Assembly: GCF_025642785.1 (NCBI RefSeq) | Contig: NZ_JANZKU010000001.1 | Location: 248,001 to 312,000 of the forward strand | Length of the DNA stretch: 64,000 nt | Reading direction: 5' to 3' | Source: Pseudomonas sp. RIT-PI-AD | GTDB taxonomy: Bacteria; Pseudomonadota; Gammaproteobacteria; Pseudomonadales; Pseudomonadaceae | In this document: positions 26,510 to 34,609 of the stretch, piece after piece | Position numbering within the stretch: the first letter of the stretch is position 1 | How the letters are laid out: each line of letters starts with the position of its first letter | The notes under the pieces: generated by a model | The model's input: only the letters and a program-made list of their open reading frames with translations | The model's database searches: none | Told to the model about the DNA's origin: nothing | Program-made: the position numbers and the translations under genes

Positions 26510-27604
26510 ATGCGAAATCCAAACGAAGTGTTCGAAGACCTGTTCGTGCTCGAACTGGCCAATAACCACTGGGGCCGCCTCGACCGGGGTCTGCGCATCG
26601 TCCAGCAGTTCGCCCACCCGGTGCGCTTCAACAACGTCAAGGCGGCGATCAAGCTGCAGTTCCGCGACGTCGAGCGCTTCGTGCACAAGGACTTCCAGAA
26701 CCGCGAAGACATCCGCTACGTGAAGAAGACCCTCGACACCAAGCTCACCGAGGAAGACTTCGGCGTGTTGGTCGAGGCGATCGCCAAGTCCGGCTGCATC
26801 CCCATGGCCACGCCGTTCGACGAGCAGTCCGTGGACCTCTGCGAGAAATTCAACTTCCCGATCATCAAGATGGCCAGTTCCGACATCAACGACTGGCCGC
26901 TGATCGAGCGCATCGCCCAGACCCGCCGGCCGGTGATCGCCTCGTCGGGCGGCGCCAGCCAGAAGAACCTGGACGACCTGGTGCTGTTCTTCGAGAACCG
27001 CGACATTCCCCTGGCGATCAACCACTGCGTGTCGCTCTATCCCTCCGAGGACCACGAGCTGGAGCTGAACCAGATCGATTTCCTCCGCAATCGCTACCCG
27101 AACCACGTGATCGGTTTCTCGACCCACGAGTACCACGACTGGACCCATTCCATGCTCATCTCCTATGCCAAGGGCGCGCGCACCTGGGAGCGGCACATCG
27201 ACATCGACGCCGACGGCATTCCGGTGTCCTCCTATTGTTCGCTGCCCCACCAGGTGGACGAGTGGTTCCGCGCCTATCACAAGGCCCGGGAAATGTGCGG
27301 CGGCGCCGGCACCCAGCGCCGGGTGCTGCCGACCCGCGAGGTGGAATACCTGGATAACCTGGTGCGCGGCGTCTACGCCAAGCGCGACCTGGAAGCCGGC
27401 TACGTGATGGACCACGCGAATTTCAGCGAGGATTTCTACCTGGCGGTTCCGTTGCAGAAGGGCCAGTTGTCCTGCCGCGAACTGCTCAACGGCCTGACCC
27501 TGTCGCAGCCCTTGCAGCAGGACGGCTCCCTGACCCTGGAACACGTGGAAGGCTCGTTCATCAATCCGGCGATGCGCACCCTGATCAAACGTCGCGGGTT
27601 GTGA
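26510..27604 (+). CDS. NeuB-family (sialic acid synthase-like) protein
   Basis: 364 residues with the TIM-barrel of PEP-dependent nonulosonate synthases. Visible counterparts of NeuB residues: Glu15 (LELANNH), Lys48 and Gln50 (IKLQF), ATPFD, IKMASSD, and putative Mn ligands His172 (HCVSLYPS) and His206 (STHEYHDW). The usual GxSDH and GPDH loops are altered (GFSTH; DADGIPVSS), pointing to a noncanonical substrate. The C-terminal 65 residues are a weak SAF-like antifreeze domain. No NeuA, NeuC or other nonulosonate genes lie nearby. The stop overlaps the next start (TGATG). Confidence 0.72.
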   Translation: MRNPNEVFEDLFVLELANNHWGRLDRGLRIVQQFAHPVRFNNVKAAIKLQFRDVERFVHKDFQNREDIRYVKKTLDTKLTEEDFGVLVEAIAKSGCIPMATPFDEQSVDLCEKFNFPIIKMASSDINDWPLIERIAQTRRPVIASSGGASQKNLDDLVLFFENRDIPLAINHCVSLYPSEDHELELNQIDFLRNRYPNHVIGFSTHEYHDWTHSMLISYAKGARTWERHIDIDADGIPVSSYCSLPHQVDEWFRAYHKAREMCGGAGTQRRVLPTREVEYLDNLVRGVYAKRDLEAGYVMDHANFSEDFYLAVPLQKGQLSCRELLNGLTLSQPLQQDGSLTLEHVEGSFINPAMRTLIKRRGL

Positions 27605-28653
27605 TGGCCGGCGTGCCTTCGCTGTCCCTGGACAGCCCGTGCATCGCCGCCGATATCGAAAGCCTGCTCGGGCGCCTGCCGGGGCTGCGCGCGCTGCATG
27701 GCCAGCGCCTGCTGCTCAGCGGAGGGACCGGTTTCTTCGGCCGTTGGTTGCTGGCCACCTTCGATGCGCTGCACGCCGCCGGCGTGCAGCCGCGGGTCAC
27801 CCTGGTTTCCCGCGACCCCGAACGCTTCCTGCGCCAGGAGCCGCGGTATCGCCAGGCCCCCTGGCTCGACTGGTGCGCCGGCGACATGCGCACCGTGGAC
27901 CTGGGCGGCCGGCCCTTCGACCTGCTGCTGCATGCCGGTACCGACACCTCGGCCGAGGCGCACCGCGACGGCTTGGCCATCTACGACGGCATCCTGCAAG
28001 GCACCCGCAATCTGCTGGACGCCGCGGTCGCCGGCGGCGTGCGCCGGGTGCTGCTGGTCGGCTCCGGCGCCCAATACGGGCGGCAACCGGCGGACAGCGC
28101 GCGGATCCTCGAGGCGGCCACCCATGCCTGCGCCAGCGAATCCGCCGACAGCGCCTATGGCGAGGCCAAGCGCGCCGCGGAAACCCTCGGCGCGCTGTAT
28201 GCCCGTCGCGAGGGGTTCGCGGTGGTGCATGCGCGCTGCTTCGCCTTCGCCGGGCCGGGCCTGCCGCTGGATGGACACTTCGCCATCGGCAACTTCATCC
28301 GCGACGCGCTGTGGCACGACGCGATCCGTTTGCAATCCCGGGGCGAGGCGCTGCGCAGCTACCTCTACGGGGCCGACCTGGCCGGTTGGCTGCTGACGCT
28401 GTTGATGCAGGGGCGCGCCGGCGAGGCCTACAACGTCGGCTCCGACGCCGCGCTCAGCGTCGTCGATCTGGCGCAGCGGGTCGCCGCGTTGCTGGCGCCG
28501 GACAAGCCGCTGCGCGTCGCCGACCAGGGCGATGCCGGCCCGCGTTCACGCTATATCCCGGACATCGACAAGGCCCGTGGCCTGGGTCTGGACGTCTGGA
28601 CGCCGCTGGACCAGGCGATCCTGCGCACCGCGCAGTGGTGGCGCGACGCCTGA
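27604..28653 (+). CDS. NAD-dependent epimerase/dehydratase (sugar reductase candidate)
   Basis: 349 residues of the extended short-chain dehydrogenase family. The nucleotide loop GGTGFFGR is at residues 40-47 and the catalytic Tyr185-x3-Lys189 is in SAYGEAK; LLVGSGAQYG and YNVGSD motifs also fit. The substrate is not readable; in a yersiniose-like route it could fill the YerF reductase role, or act on the NeuB product. Start is the ATG at 27604, coupled to the NeuB-like stop. A GTG three bases upstream is also in frame. Last gene of the first island transcript. Confidence 0.75.
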   Translation: MAGVPSLSLDSPCIAADIESLLGRLPGLRALHGQRLLLSGGTGFFGRWLLATFDALHAAGVQPRVTLVSRDPERFLRQEPRYRQAPWLDWCAGDMRTVDLGGRPFDLLLHAGTDTSAEAHRDGLAIYDGILQGTRNLLDAAVAGGVRRVLLVGSGAQYGRQPADSARILEAATHACASESADSAYGEAKRAAETLGALYARREGFAVVHARCFAFAGPGLPLDGHFAIGNFIRDALWHDAIRLQSRGEALRSYLYGADLAGWLLTLLMQGRAGEAYNVGSDAALSVVDLAQRVAALLAPDKPLRVADQGDAGPRSRYIPDIDKARGLGLDVWTPLDQAILRTAQWWRDA

Positions 28654-28719
28654 GGGATGCGAGCATCCAGCTGACGAGGCGGCGCGCGCCGTCGAAAGCG
28701 CCTGGGGGCGCCCGGGGCC

Positions 28720-28735
28720 GGGCATGATGGTTGCT
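28720..28735 (+). promoter_or_regulatory. Sigma-54-like promoter, copy 1, of the large glycosyltransferase
   Basis: GGGCAT-N5-TTGCT with exact GG-N10-GC spacing. Only the first base of TGGCAC and its last base differ from consensus. First of two tandem copies. Confidence 0.5.
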
Positions 28736-28741
28736 AGGGCC

Positions 28742-28757
28742 GGGCATGATGGTTGCT
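28742..28757 (+). promoter_or_regulatory. Sigma-54-like promoter, copy 2, of the large glycosyltransferase
   Basis: Identical to the copy 22 bases upstream: GGGCAT-N5-TTGCT, GG-N10-GC. It ends 40 bases before the start codon at 28798, the usual distance for this window's other sigma-54 promoters. Confidence 0.6.
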
Positions 28758-28797
28758 ATAGTGAGCAAAGCGTCAATCTCCCGACTAGTGAGCGAAC

Positions 28798-31700
28798 ATG
28801 GCCAATTCTCCCGTGGTAACCCCGTCTCCCAGCCAGTCCACCCGCGCGTTGTTCGCCAAACGTCCCAATCCCTACTACATCATGGCCGCCGATTACCGGC
28901 GCAACTCCGCCGGCATCCGCGTGTTGCACATGCTCTGCGACGCGCTGATCCGTTCCGGCCATGAAGCCTACATCTATGCCCAGGTGATGAGTCCGGACCT
29001 GATGACGCCCCGCCTGACCGACCTGGTGGTGGAGCTGCACAAGACCGCGGGGATCGAGCCCATCGTGGTCTACCCGGAAGTCATGGACGGCAACCCGCTG
29101 AAGGCCAACACCGTCGTCCGCTACCTGCTGAACAAGCCCGGCTTCATCGAGGGCAGCGGGGTCTACGATCCCGACGATCTGGTGTTCGCCTACACCAAGG
29201 GGTTGACGCAATACGGGGCGAAACCGGAAAACGTGCTTTTCCTGCCGGCGGTCGACCTGCGGGTTTTCCAGCCGCCGCAGAACCCCGCGACGCGGGTGCG
29301 CGGCAAGGTCTGCTACTACAAGGGGCGTCGCGGCCACGCCGAGATCGACGCTTCGCTGTTGCCGCCGGACGCGGTGGAAATCACCCCGCAATGGCCCGAG
29401 TCCTGGGAGAGCCTGGCGGCGCTGTTCCAGCAGTGCGAATACCTGTATTGCGGCGAGGCCTCCGGCCTGGTGCTGGAGGCGGCCCTGTGCGGTTGCCTCG
29501 GGGTGATCGTGCCCAACCCGGCGGCGCCCCATCTCATCGCGCCGGACGAAACCGGCATGTACGGGCTGGCCTGGGGCCTCGAGAAGGCCGAAATCGAGCG
29601 GGCCCGCGCCACCTTGCCGCTGTTGCGGGAAAAGCTCGAGGCGGAGGCGCGGGCCTTCTGGCCGCAGCTGGACCATTTCATCGCGGTCACCCAGGCGGCT
29701 GCCGCGGAATTCGCCCGATACGGCCATCAACTGCGCTTCCAGCGCAACCTGGAGCGCTGGCTGGCATCCCGCACGCCCAATGCGGAGCAGACCCGGCTGA
29801 TCGAGCGGCACCTGCTGCCGGCCGGCGCAGAGCCGAGGATCGGTATCCTGCTGCTGGCGGACGAAGGCCAGGCGGAGGCCCTGGCCGACACCCTGCGCAG
29901 TCTCGAGGAGGGGCGCTACCGGCAGGTGACCCTGCATCTGCTCGCGGCCGACGGCGTCGACATCCCCGCCACCTCGTTGCCGGTGCGCCTCCATGCCAGG
30001 CAGGCGGACACCATCGCCTCGCTGAATGCCGCGATCGCCGCCAGCGATGACCAATGGCTGATGGTGGCCCGCGCCGGCGACCAGTTCACCCCGGCCGGCT
30101 TGCAAATGCTGGCGGTCGAGCTGACCCAGGCGGCGGACTGCCGGGCGATCTTCGCCGACGAATTCCATCGCGGTCCCGACGGCTTTCTCGGCGCGGCCTT
30201 CCGTCCGGCCTTCAACCTCGACCTGCTGCTGAGTTTCCCGGCCGCCCATGCGCGCCACTGGCTGTTCCGCCGCGACGTGCTGGACGGGCTCGGCGGCTTC
30301 GACGCCGACTTCGCCGGCGCGGCGGAGCTCGACCTGTTGCTGCGGCTGGTGGAGCAGGGCGGTCTGGTCGGTCTCGGCCACGTCGACGAGGTGCTGTTGA
30401 GCACCGACGCGCCGTTGCTGGCCGACAACCCCGACGAGCGCCGGGCCATTGAGCGGCACCTGGGTGCCCGTGGCTACCAGGCCGAGGTGCTCAGCGAACT
30501 GCCGGGTCGTTATCGCATCGACTATCGCCACGCCGACACTCCGCTGGTGTCGATCCTGGTGAGCGCCGACCGACGCCTGCCGGTCTTGCGTCAGTGCGTG
30601 GAAAGTCTGCTGGAAAAGACCGGCTATCCCCGTTTCGAGCTGCTGATCCTCGAAGGCGGCGACGCCGACGCGGAAGTACGCGATTGGCTGGCCGGTATCG
30701 CCGGGCTCGGCAGCGACCAGGTCCGGGTGGTCGGTTCCGCGTCCGCGCGTTCGCAGCCGGCGCTGCTCAACCTGGGGGCCCGCGAGGCGCTCGGCGATTA
30801 TCTGGTGTTGCTGGAAAGCGACTCGATCATCATCCACGCCCATTGGCTGACGCAACTGATCAACCACGGCTTGCGTCCCGAAGTGGGCGTGGTCGGCGGC
30901 AAGGTGCTGTCTTCCGACGGGCGCATCCAGCACGCGGGCCTGATCCTCGGGCTGAATGGCCCGGCGGACCGGCCCTTCGTCGGCCAGCCCCTGGAGACCC
31001 CGGGCTACATGCAGCGGCTGCAAGTAGACCAGGACTACACCGCGGTGAGCGCCGCCTGCCTGATGGTGCGCCGCTCGGTATTCGACGAGGTCGGCGGTCT
31101 CGACGAGGCGTTGCAATACAGCCAGTTCGATGTCGATCTCTGCCTGCGCGTGCGTGAGGTCGGCTACCTGACGGTGTGGACGCCGCATTGCGTGGTGGTC
31201 ACCGACGGTGGCGTGAGCCACGAGCAGTCCGGCGCCTGGAGCAGCGAAAAGCGCGAGCAAGTGGAGCGGGAGAAGGGCCTGATGTACAGCCGCTGGCTGC
31301 CGGTGCTGGCCAATGACCCGGCGTATAACCGCAACCTGTCGATCGTCAGCTCCGGCTTCGATTTCGACCATGTCCGCGACCGGAGCTGGGACCCCTTGCC
31401 GATCGCCGGGCTGCCCCGGGTGCTGGCTTACCCGGCGGATCATTTCGGCTGCGGTCACTACCGGGTGATCCAGCCGTTCAAGGCGCTCCAGGAAGCCGGG
31501 CTGATCCAGGGCCAGATCAGCGATCGCTACCATTCCCTGGTCGAACTGGAGCGTTTCCAGCCGGACGTCCTGCTGCTGCAGCGGCAGATCCGCGACGAGA
31601 ACCTTGCCGCGATATCCGAGGTGCGCACGTTTTCCCGGGCGTTCAAGGTCTTCGAGCTGGACGATTACCTGCCGAACCTGCCGCTGAAGAGCGTGCACCG

Positions 31701-32394
31701 CGCCACCATGCCCAAGGACATCGTCAAGTCGCTGCGGCGAGTGATCGCCCTGACCGACCGCCTGGTGTTGTCCACCGAAGCCCTGGCGGAAAGCTTCGCC
31801 GACCTGCACGGCACCATCCGGGTCGTGGCCAACACCTTGCCGGTGCACTGGTGGGGCCACCTGCAGAGCCGCCGCAACGTGGGCGACAAGCCTCGCATCG
31901 GCTGGGGCGGCGGTGCCAGCCATACCGGCGACCTGGAACTGATCTTCGACGTGGTCCGCGAACTGGCCGACCGGGTGGACTGGGTGTTCTTCGGCATGTG
32001 CCCGGACAAGCTGCGCCCCTACGTCAAGGAATACCACCCTGGGGTTTCCATCGACGAGTACCCGGCCAAGCTCGCCAGCCTGGACCTCGACCTGGCCCTG
32101 GCGCCGCTGGAGCAGAACCTGTTCAACGAGTGCAAGAGCAACCTGCGCCTGCTGGAATACGGCGCCTGCGCCTATCCGGTGATCTGCAGCGACGTGCGCT
32201 GCTTCCGGGGCGACCTGCCGGTGACCCGGGTAAAGAATCGTTTCAAGGACTGGATGGATGCGATCCAGCAGCACCTGGCCGATCCCGAGGCCTCGGCCGC
32301 GCAGGGCAGGGCGCTGCGCGAATGCGTGCATCGCGACTGGATGTTGTCCGGGGAAAACCTGCGTCGCTGGCAAGCGGCCTGGCTGCCCGATTGA
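28798..32394 (+). CDS. Large multi-module glycosyltransferase (flagellar, FgtA/OrfN-like)
   Basis: 1198 residues, no signal peptide or membrane segments. Four modules can be read. Residues 15-330: GT-B-like, ending in CGEASGLVLEAALCGCLG. About 345-560: degenerate GT2-like. About 580-830: GT2 domain starting LVSILVSADRRLPVLRQC, with LLESDSIIIHAHWLTQL and GGKVLSSDGRIQHAG as in O-antigen transferases. About 873-1198: GT-B-like with FGCGHYRVIQPFKAL and KSNLRLLEYGACAYPVIC near 1115. The position immediately upstream of fliC matches the flagellin glycosyltransferases of P. aeruginosa and P. syringae. It probably glycosylates FliC before export. Confidence 0.82.
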   Translation: MANSPVVTPSPSQSTRALFAKRPNPYYIMAADYRRNSAGIRVLHMLCDALIRSGHEAYIYAQVMSPDLMTPRLTDLVVELHKTAGIEPIVVYPEVMDGNPLKANTVVRYLLNKPGFIEGSGVYDPDDLVFAYTKGLTQYGAKPENVLFLPAVDLRVFQPPQNPATRVRGKVCYYKGRRGHAEIDASLLPPDAVEITPQWPESWESLAALFQQCEYLYCGEASGLVLEAALCGCLGVIVPNPAAPHLIAPDETGMYGLAWGLEKAEIERARATLPLLREKLEAEARAFWPQLDHFIAVTQAAAAEFARYGHQLRFQRNLERWLASRTPNAEQTRLIERHLLPAGAEPRIGILLLADEGQAEALADTLRSLEEGRYRQVTLHLLAADGVDIPATSLPVRLHARQADTIASLNAAIAASDDQWLMVARAGDQFTPAGLQMLAVELTQAADCRAIFADEFHRGPDGFLGAAFRPAFNLDLLLSFPAAHARHWLFRRDVLDGLGGFDADFAGAAELDLLLRLVEQGGLVGLGHVDEVLLSTDAPLLADNPDERRAIERHLGARGYQAEVLSELPGRYRIDYRHADTPLVSILVSADRRLPVLRQCVESLLEKTGYPRFELLILEGGDADAEVRDWLAGIAGLGSDQVRVVGSASARSQPALLNLGAREALGDYLVLLESDSIIIHAHWLTQLINHGLRPEVGVVGGKVLSSDGRIQHAGLILGLNGPADRPFVGQPLETPGYMQRLQVDQDYTAVSAACLMVRRSVFDEVGGLDEALQYSQFDVDLCLRVREVGYLTVWTPHCVVVTDGGVSHEQSGAWSSEKREQVEREKGLMYSRWLPVLANDPAYNRNLSIVSSGFDFDHVRDRSWDPLPIAGLPRVLAYPADHFGCGHYRVIQPFKALQEAGLIQGQISDRYHSLVELERFQPDVLLLQRQIRDENLAAISEVRTFSRAFKVFELDDYLPNLPLKSVHRATMPKDIVKSLRRVIALTDRLVLSTEALAESFADLHGTIRVVANTLPVHWWGHLQSRRNVGDKPRIGWGGGASHTGDLELIFDVVRELADRVDWVFFGMCPDKLRPYVKEYHPGVSIDEYPAKLASLDLDLALAPLEQNLFNECKSNLRLLEYGACAYPVICSDVRCFRGDLPVTRVKNRFKDWMDAIQQHLADPEASAAQGRALRECVHRDWMLSGENLRRWQAAWLPD

Positions 32395-32529
32395 AAAGTC
32401 ACGGTAGGTGAAAGGCCAGATAGAAGCGATCGGCTAAAGTTGGAGGACTTCGTGTCGATAGCTTCGGTGACGGCTTTCACCCCAAGCGCTTGTCAAGGCA
32501 GAAGGGAGAAAAAAAGTTCTCCAGGGCTC

Positions 32530-32556
32530 TAAAGGTCCAGGCGGGAACGCCGATAA
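32530..32556 (+). promoter_or_regulatory. Sigma-28 (FliA) promoter of fliC
   Basis: TAAA-N15-GCCGATAA, a perfect match to the FliA consensus, 91 bases before fliC. It implies a leader of roughly 85 bases ending in a strong GGAGGA ribosome site. Confidence 0.93.
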
Positions 32557-32647
32557 AGACTACGAATGCGAACTTTAGGTACGCCTGAGCAACAGGCCCG
32601 GAGTCGCAAGCTCAGGCAATCAGCTAGGTCCTTCGGAGGACATCATC

Positions 32648-34090
32648 ATGGCCTTGACAGTTAATACAAACATCTCCTCGCTGAACACTCAGCGCAACCT
32701 GAACGCTTCCTCGGGTGCCTTGAGCACCTCGTTGCAGCGTTTGTCCACCGGTAACCGTATTAACAGCGCCAAGGACGATGCGGCCGGCCTGCAGATCTCC
32801 AACCGTTTGACCAACCAGATCAGCGGTCTGAACGTTGCTTCCCGCAACGCCAACGACGGCATCTCCCTGGCGCAAACCGCTGAAGGTGCGTTGCAGCAGT
32901 CCACCAACATCCTGCAGCGGATCCGCGACCTGTCCATCCAGGCAGCCAACGGCTCCAACAGCGACACCGACCGTGCCGCCCTGCAGAAAGAAGTGTCGGC
33001 GCAGCAAGCTGAACTGACCCGTATCGCCGATACCACCACCTTCGGTGGTCGTAAGCTGCTCGACGGTTCGTTCGGTACTTCCAGCTTCCAAGTAGGTTCC
33101 AACGCCTACGAAACCATCGACGTGAGCCTGAAGGATGCTTCTTCGACCGCCATCGGTTCCTATCAACTGGGTTCCAGCAGCGGCGCGGCTTCCGGTTCTG
33201 TCGCCGGTAGCGTGAGCACTGCGACCGGTGCGCTGTTCGCCGGTGCGAGTGGTGTCAGCGTGACAGGCGGTGGCAAGACCGAAACCGTCGATCTGAGCGC
33301 TGCCACCAGTGCCAAAGACGCGGCCAAGCTGCTCGATGGCTCGGTCCAAGGTCTCAGCGCTTCGGCACGTACCGTGTTCACCGCGTCGGTGTCCGGTTCG
33401 GCGTCGGGTACTCCGATCGATCTGACCTTCAAGGTCGGCGACCGCGATACCATCACGCTGTCCGGTATCACTTCGACTTCGGATCTGGCGGATCAGCTGA
33501 ACTCCAACTCGTCCAAACTCGGCCTGACCGCCAACCTGGACAGCAAGGGTACACTGACCATCACCTCCAGCAGCGGTGAGAACGTACAGATCGGTGGCGG
33601 CGGTGCAACCAGCGTGACCGTAGCTGTACAGGGTTCCGACGGTAAAGCGTTGGCCAGCGGCGCGGCACTCTCTTCGGGTACCAACACCGTTGTCGGTACA
33701 GTCCAGTTGAACGCCTCGTCTTCCTACTCGGTAACGGGCGCCACTGAACTGTTCGGGAACACTGCGGCAACCAAGAACACCGTCGACAAAGTGGACATCT
33801 CTACCGCCGAGGGTGCTCAGAGCGCGATCGCAGTGATCGACCAGGCGTTGGCCAGTATCGACTCTCAACGAGCCGATCTGGGTGCGGTGCAAAACCGCTT
33901 CACCAACACCATCGATAACCTGACCAACATCGCCGAGAACGCCGATGCTGCCCGTAGCCGGATCAAGGACACCGACTTCGCCGCGGAAACTGCGACTCTG
34001 TCGAAAAACCAAGTGCTGCAACAGGCGGGTACCGCTATCCTGGCCCAAGCCAACCAGTTGCCGCAGTCTGTCCTCAGCCTGCTGAGATAA
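32648..34090 (+). CDS. fliC: Flagellin FliC
   Basis: 480 residues. Conserved D0/D1 ends: N-terminal [18 protein letters not shown] through [15 protein letters not shown], and C-terminal [22 protein letters not shown] ending in SLLR. The variable surface region, about residues 165-370, is very rich in Ser, Thr, Ala and Gly and gives many possible O-glycosylation sites for the upstream island. It has fewer GC-ending codons than neighbouring genes, as expected for a highly expressed gene. Transcribed from its own sigma-28 promoter and followed by a strong terminator. Confidence 0.97.
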   Translation: MALTVNTNISSLNTQRNLNASSGALSTSLQRLSTGNRINSAKDDAAGLQISNRLTNQISGLNVASRNANDGISLAQTAEGALQQSTNILQRIRDLSIQAANGSNSDTDRAALQKEVSAQQAELTRIADTTTFGGRKLLDGSFGTSSFQVGSNAYETIDVSLKDASSTAIGSYQLGSSSGAASGSVAGSVSTATGALFAGASGVSVTGGGKTETVDLSAATSAKDAAKLLDGSVQGLSASARTVFTASVSGSASGTPIDLTFKVGDRDTITLSGITSTSDLADQLNSNSSKLGLTANLDSKGTLTITSSSGENVQIGGGGATSVTVAVQGSDGKALASGAALSSGTNTVVGTVQLNASSSYSVTGATELFGNTAATKNTVDKVDISTAEGAQSAIAVIDQALASIDSQRADLGAVQNRFTNTIDNLTNIAENADAARSRIKDTDFAAETATLSKNQVLQQAGTAILAQANQLPQSVLSLLR

Positions 34091-34115
34091 GGGCTGAGTC
34101 ATAGCCTAGAGGCAA

Positions 34116-34145
34116 GGGGGAAGAGGCGACTCTTCCCCCTCTTTT
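34116..34145 (+). terminator. Rho-independent terminator of fliC
   Basis: Perfect 10-bp stem GGGGGAAGAG / CTCTTCCCCC with a GCGA loop, followed by TCTTTT. It lies between fliC and flaG and should limit read-through into flaG and fliD. Confidence 0.9.
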
Positions 34146-34167
34146 GGTCTTTGTGAGGTACTGAAAA

Positions 34168-34527
34168 ATGGACGTTGCGAACATCAACAATCTCTCCACG
34201 TTCAAGACCTCCGTCCCTGTGTCCGTTTCGACGGGGCCGATTCAGGCTTCCTCACAAACCGAGGATGGACAAAGCAACGGAACAACCCAGTCAGGCGATG
34301 CTTCGCGCGAAAACGTGAAGGGTGCGGTAGCCGAGATCCAGTCGTTCGTGCAAAACGTGAATCGCTATCTGAATTTCAACGTGGATGAATCCAGTGGCGA
34401 CATCGTGGTCAAAGTGATGGATGCCGACTCAGGGCAGTTGATTCGTCAGATTCCTTCTGAAGAAGTGTTGCGGCTCGCAGAGCGCCTCGATGACGTTCGT
34501 AGTCTGATGTTCGAAACGAAAGCCTGA
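34168..34527 (+). CDS. flaG: FlaG family protein
   Basis: 119 residues. The C-terminal FlaG domain is clear: AEIQSFVQNVNRYLNFNVDESSG followed by VVKVMDADSGQLIRQIPSEEVLRLAERL (given in parts). FlaG influences filament length in Pseudomonas and Campylobacter. The first 45 residues are Ser/Thr-rich and variable. The first 150 bases hold only 83 G or C by direct count (55%), well below neighbouring hook genes, so the gene may have moved with a fliC-flaG-fliD cassette. Confidence 0.9.
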   Translation: MDVANINNLSTFKTSVPVSVSTGPIQASSQTEDGQSNGTTQSGDASRENVKGAVAEIQSFVQNVNRYLNFNVDESSGDIVVKVMDADSGQLIRQIPSEEVLRLAERLDDVRSLMFETKA

Positions 34528-34609
34528 TCAGGTGGCGCGTTTTTTGATTGCTCAATCCTAAACGGGCTGAACACGGACCCCGAAGACAGTTTATTGACGG
34601 AGGTGCAGC

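Larger units (their letters stand above)
28715..28758 (+). repeat. Two-copy 22-base tandem repeat upstream of the glycosyltransferase
   Basis: Units 28715-28736 and 28737-28758 are identical (start GGGCCGGGCATGATGG, end TTGCTA). Each carries a complete sigma-54-like -24/-12 element, so the duplication doubles the promoter. Confidence 0.95.

Noticed and set aside
23484-26522. Long antisense open frame across the ThDP and FkbM genes (about 1000 codons), and a similar one at 53186-55771
   Set aside because: Both cross several well-identified sense genes, lack ribosome sites and family motifs, and follow from codon bias.
26510-27604. Canonical sialic, pseudaminic or legionaminic acid synthase
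   Set aside because: Key substrate loops are altered and no cytidylyltransferase, epimerase or aminotransferase partner is present in the window.
28756-32373. Very long open frame antisense to the large glycosyltransferase (about 1200 codons)
   Set aside because: It mirrors the sense gene almost exactly, is His/Gln/Val-rich low-quality sequence with no recognisable domain, and is an expected by-product of high G+C third positions.
34534-34547. Sigma-54 promoter for fliD
   Set aside because: GG-N10-GA instead of GC; the -12 element TTGAT is poor. Not listed as a promoter, only mentioned with fliD.
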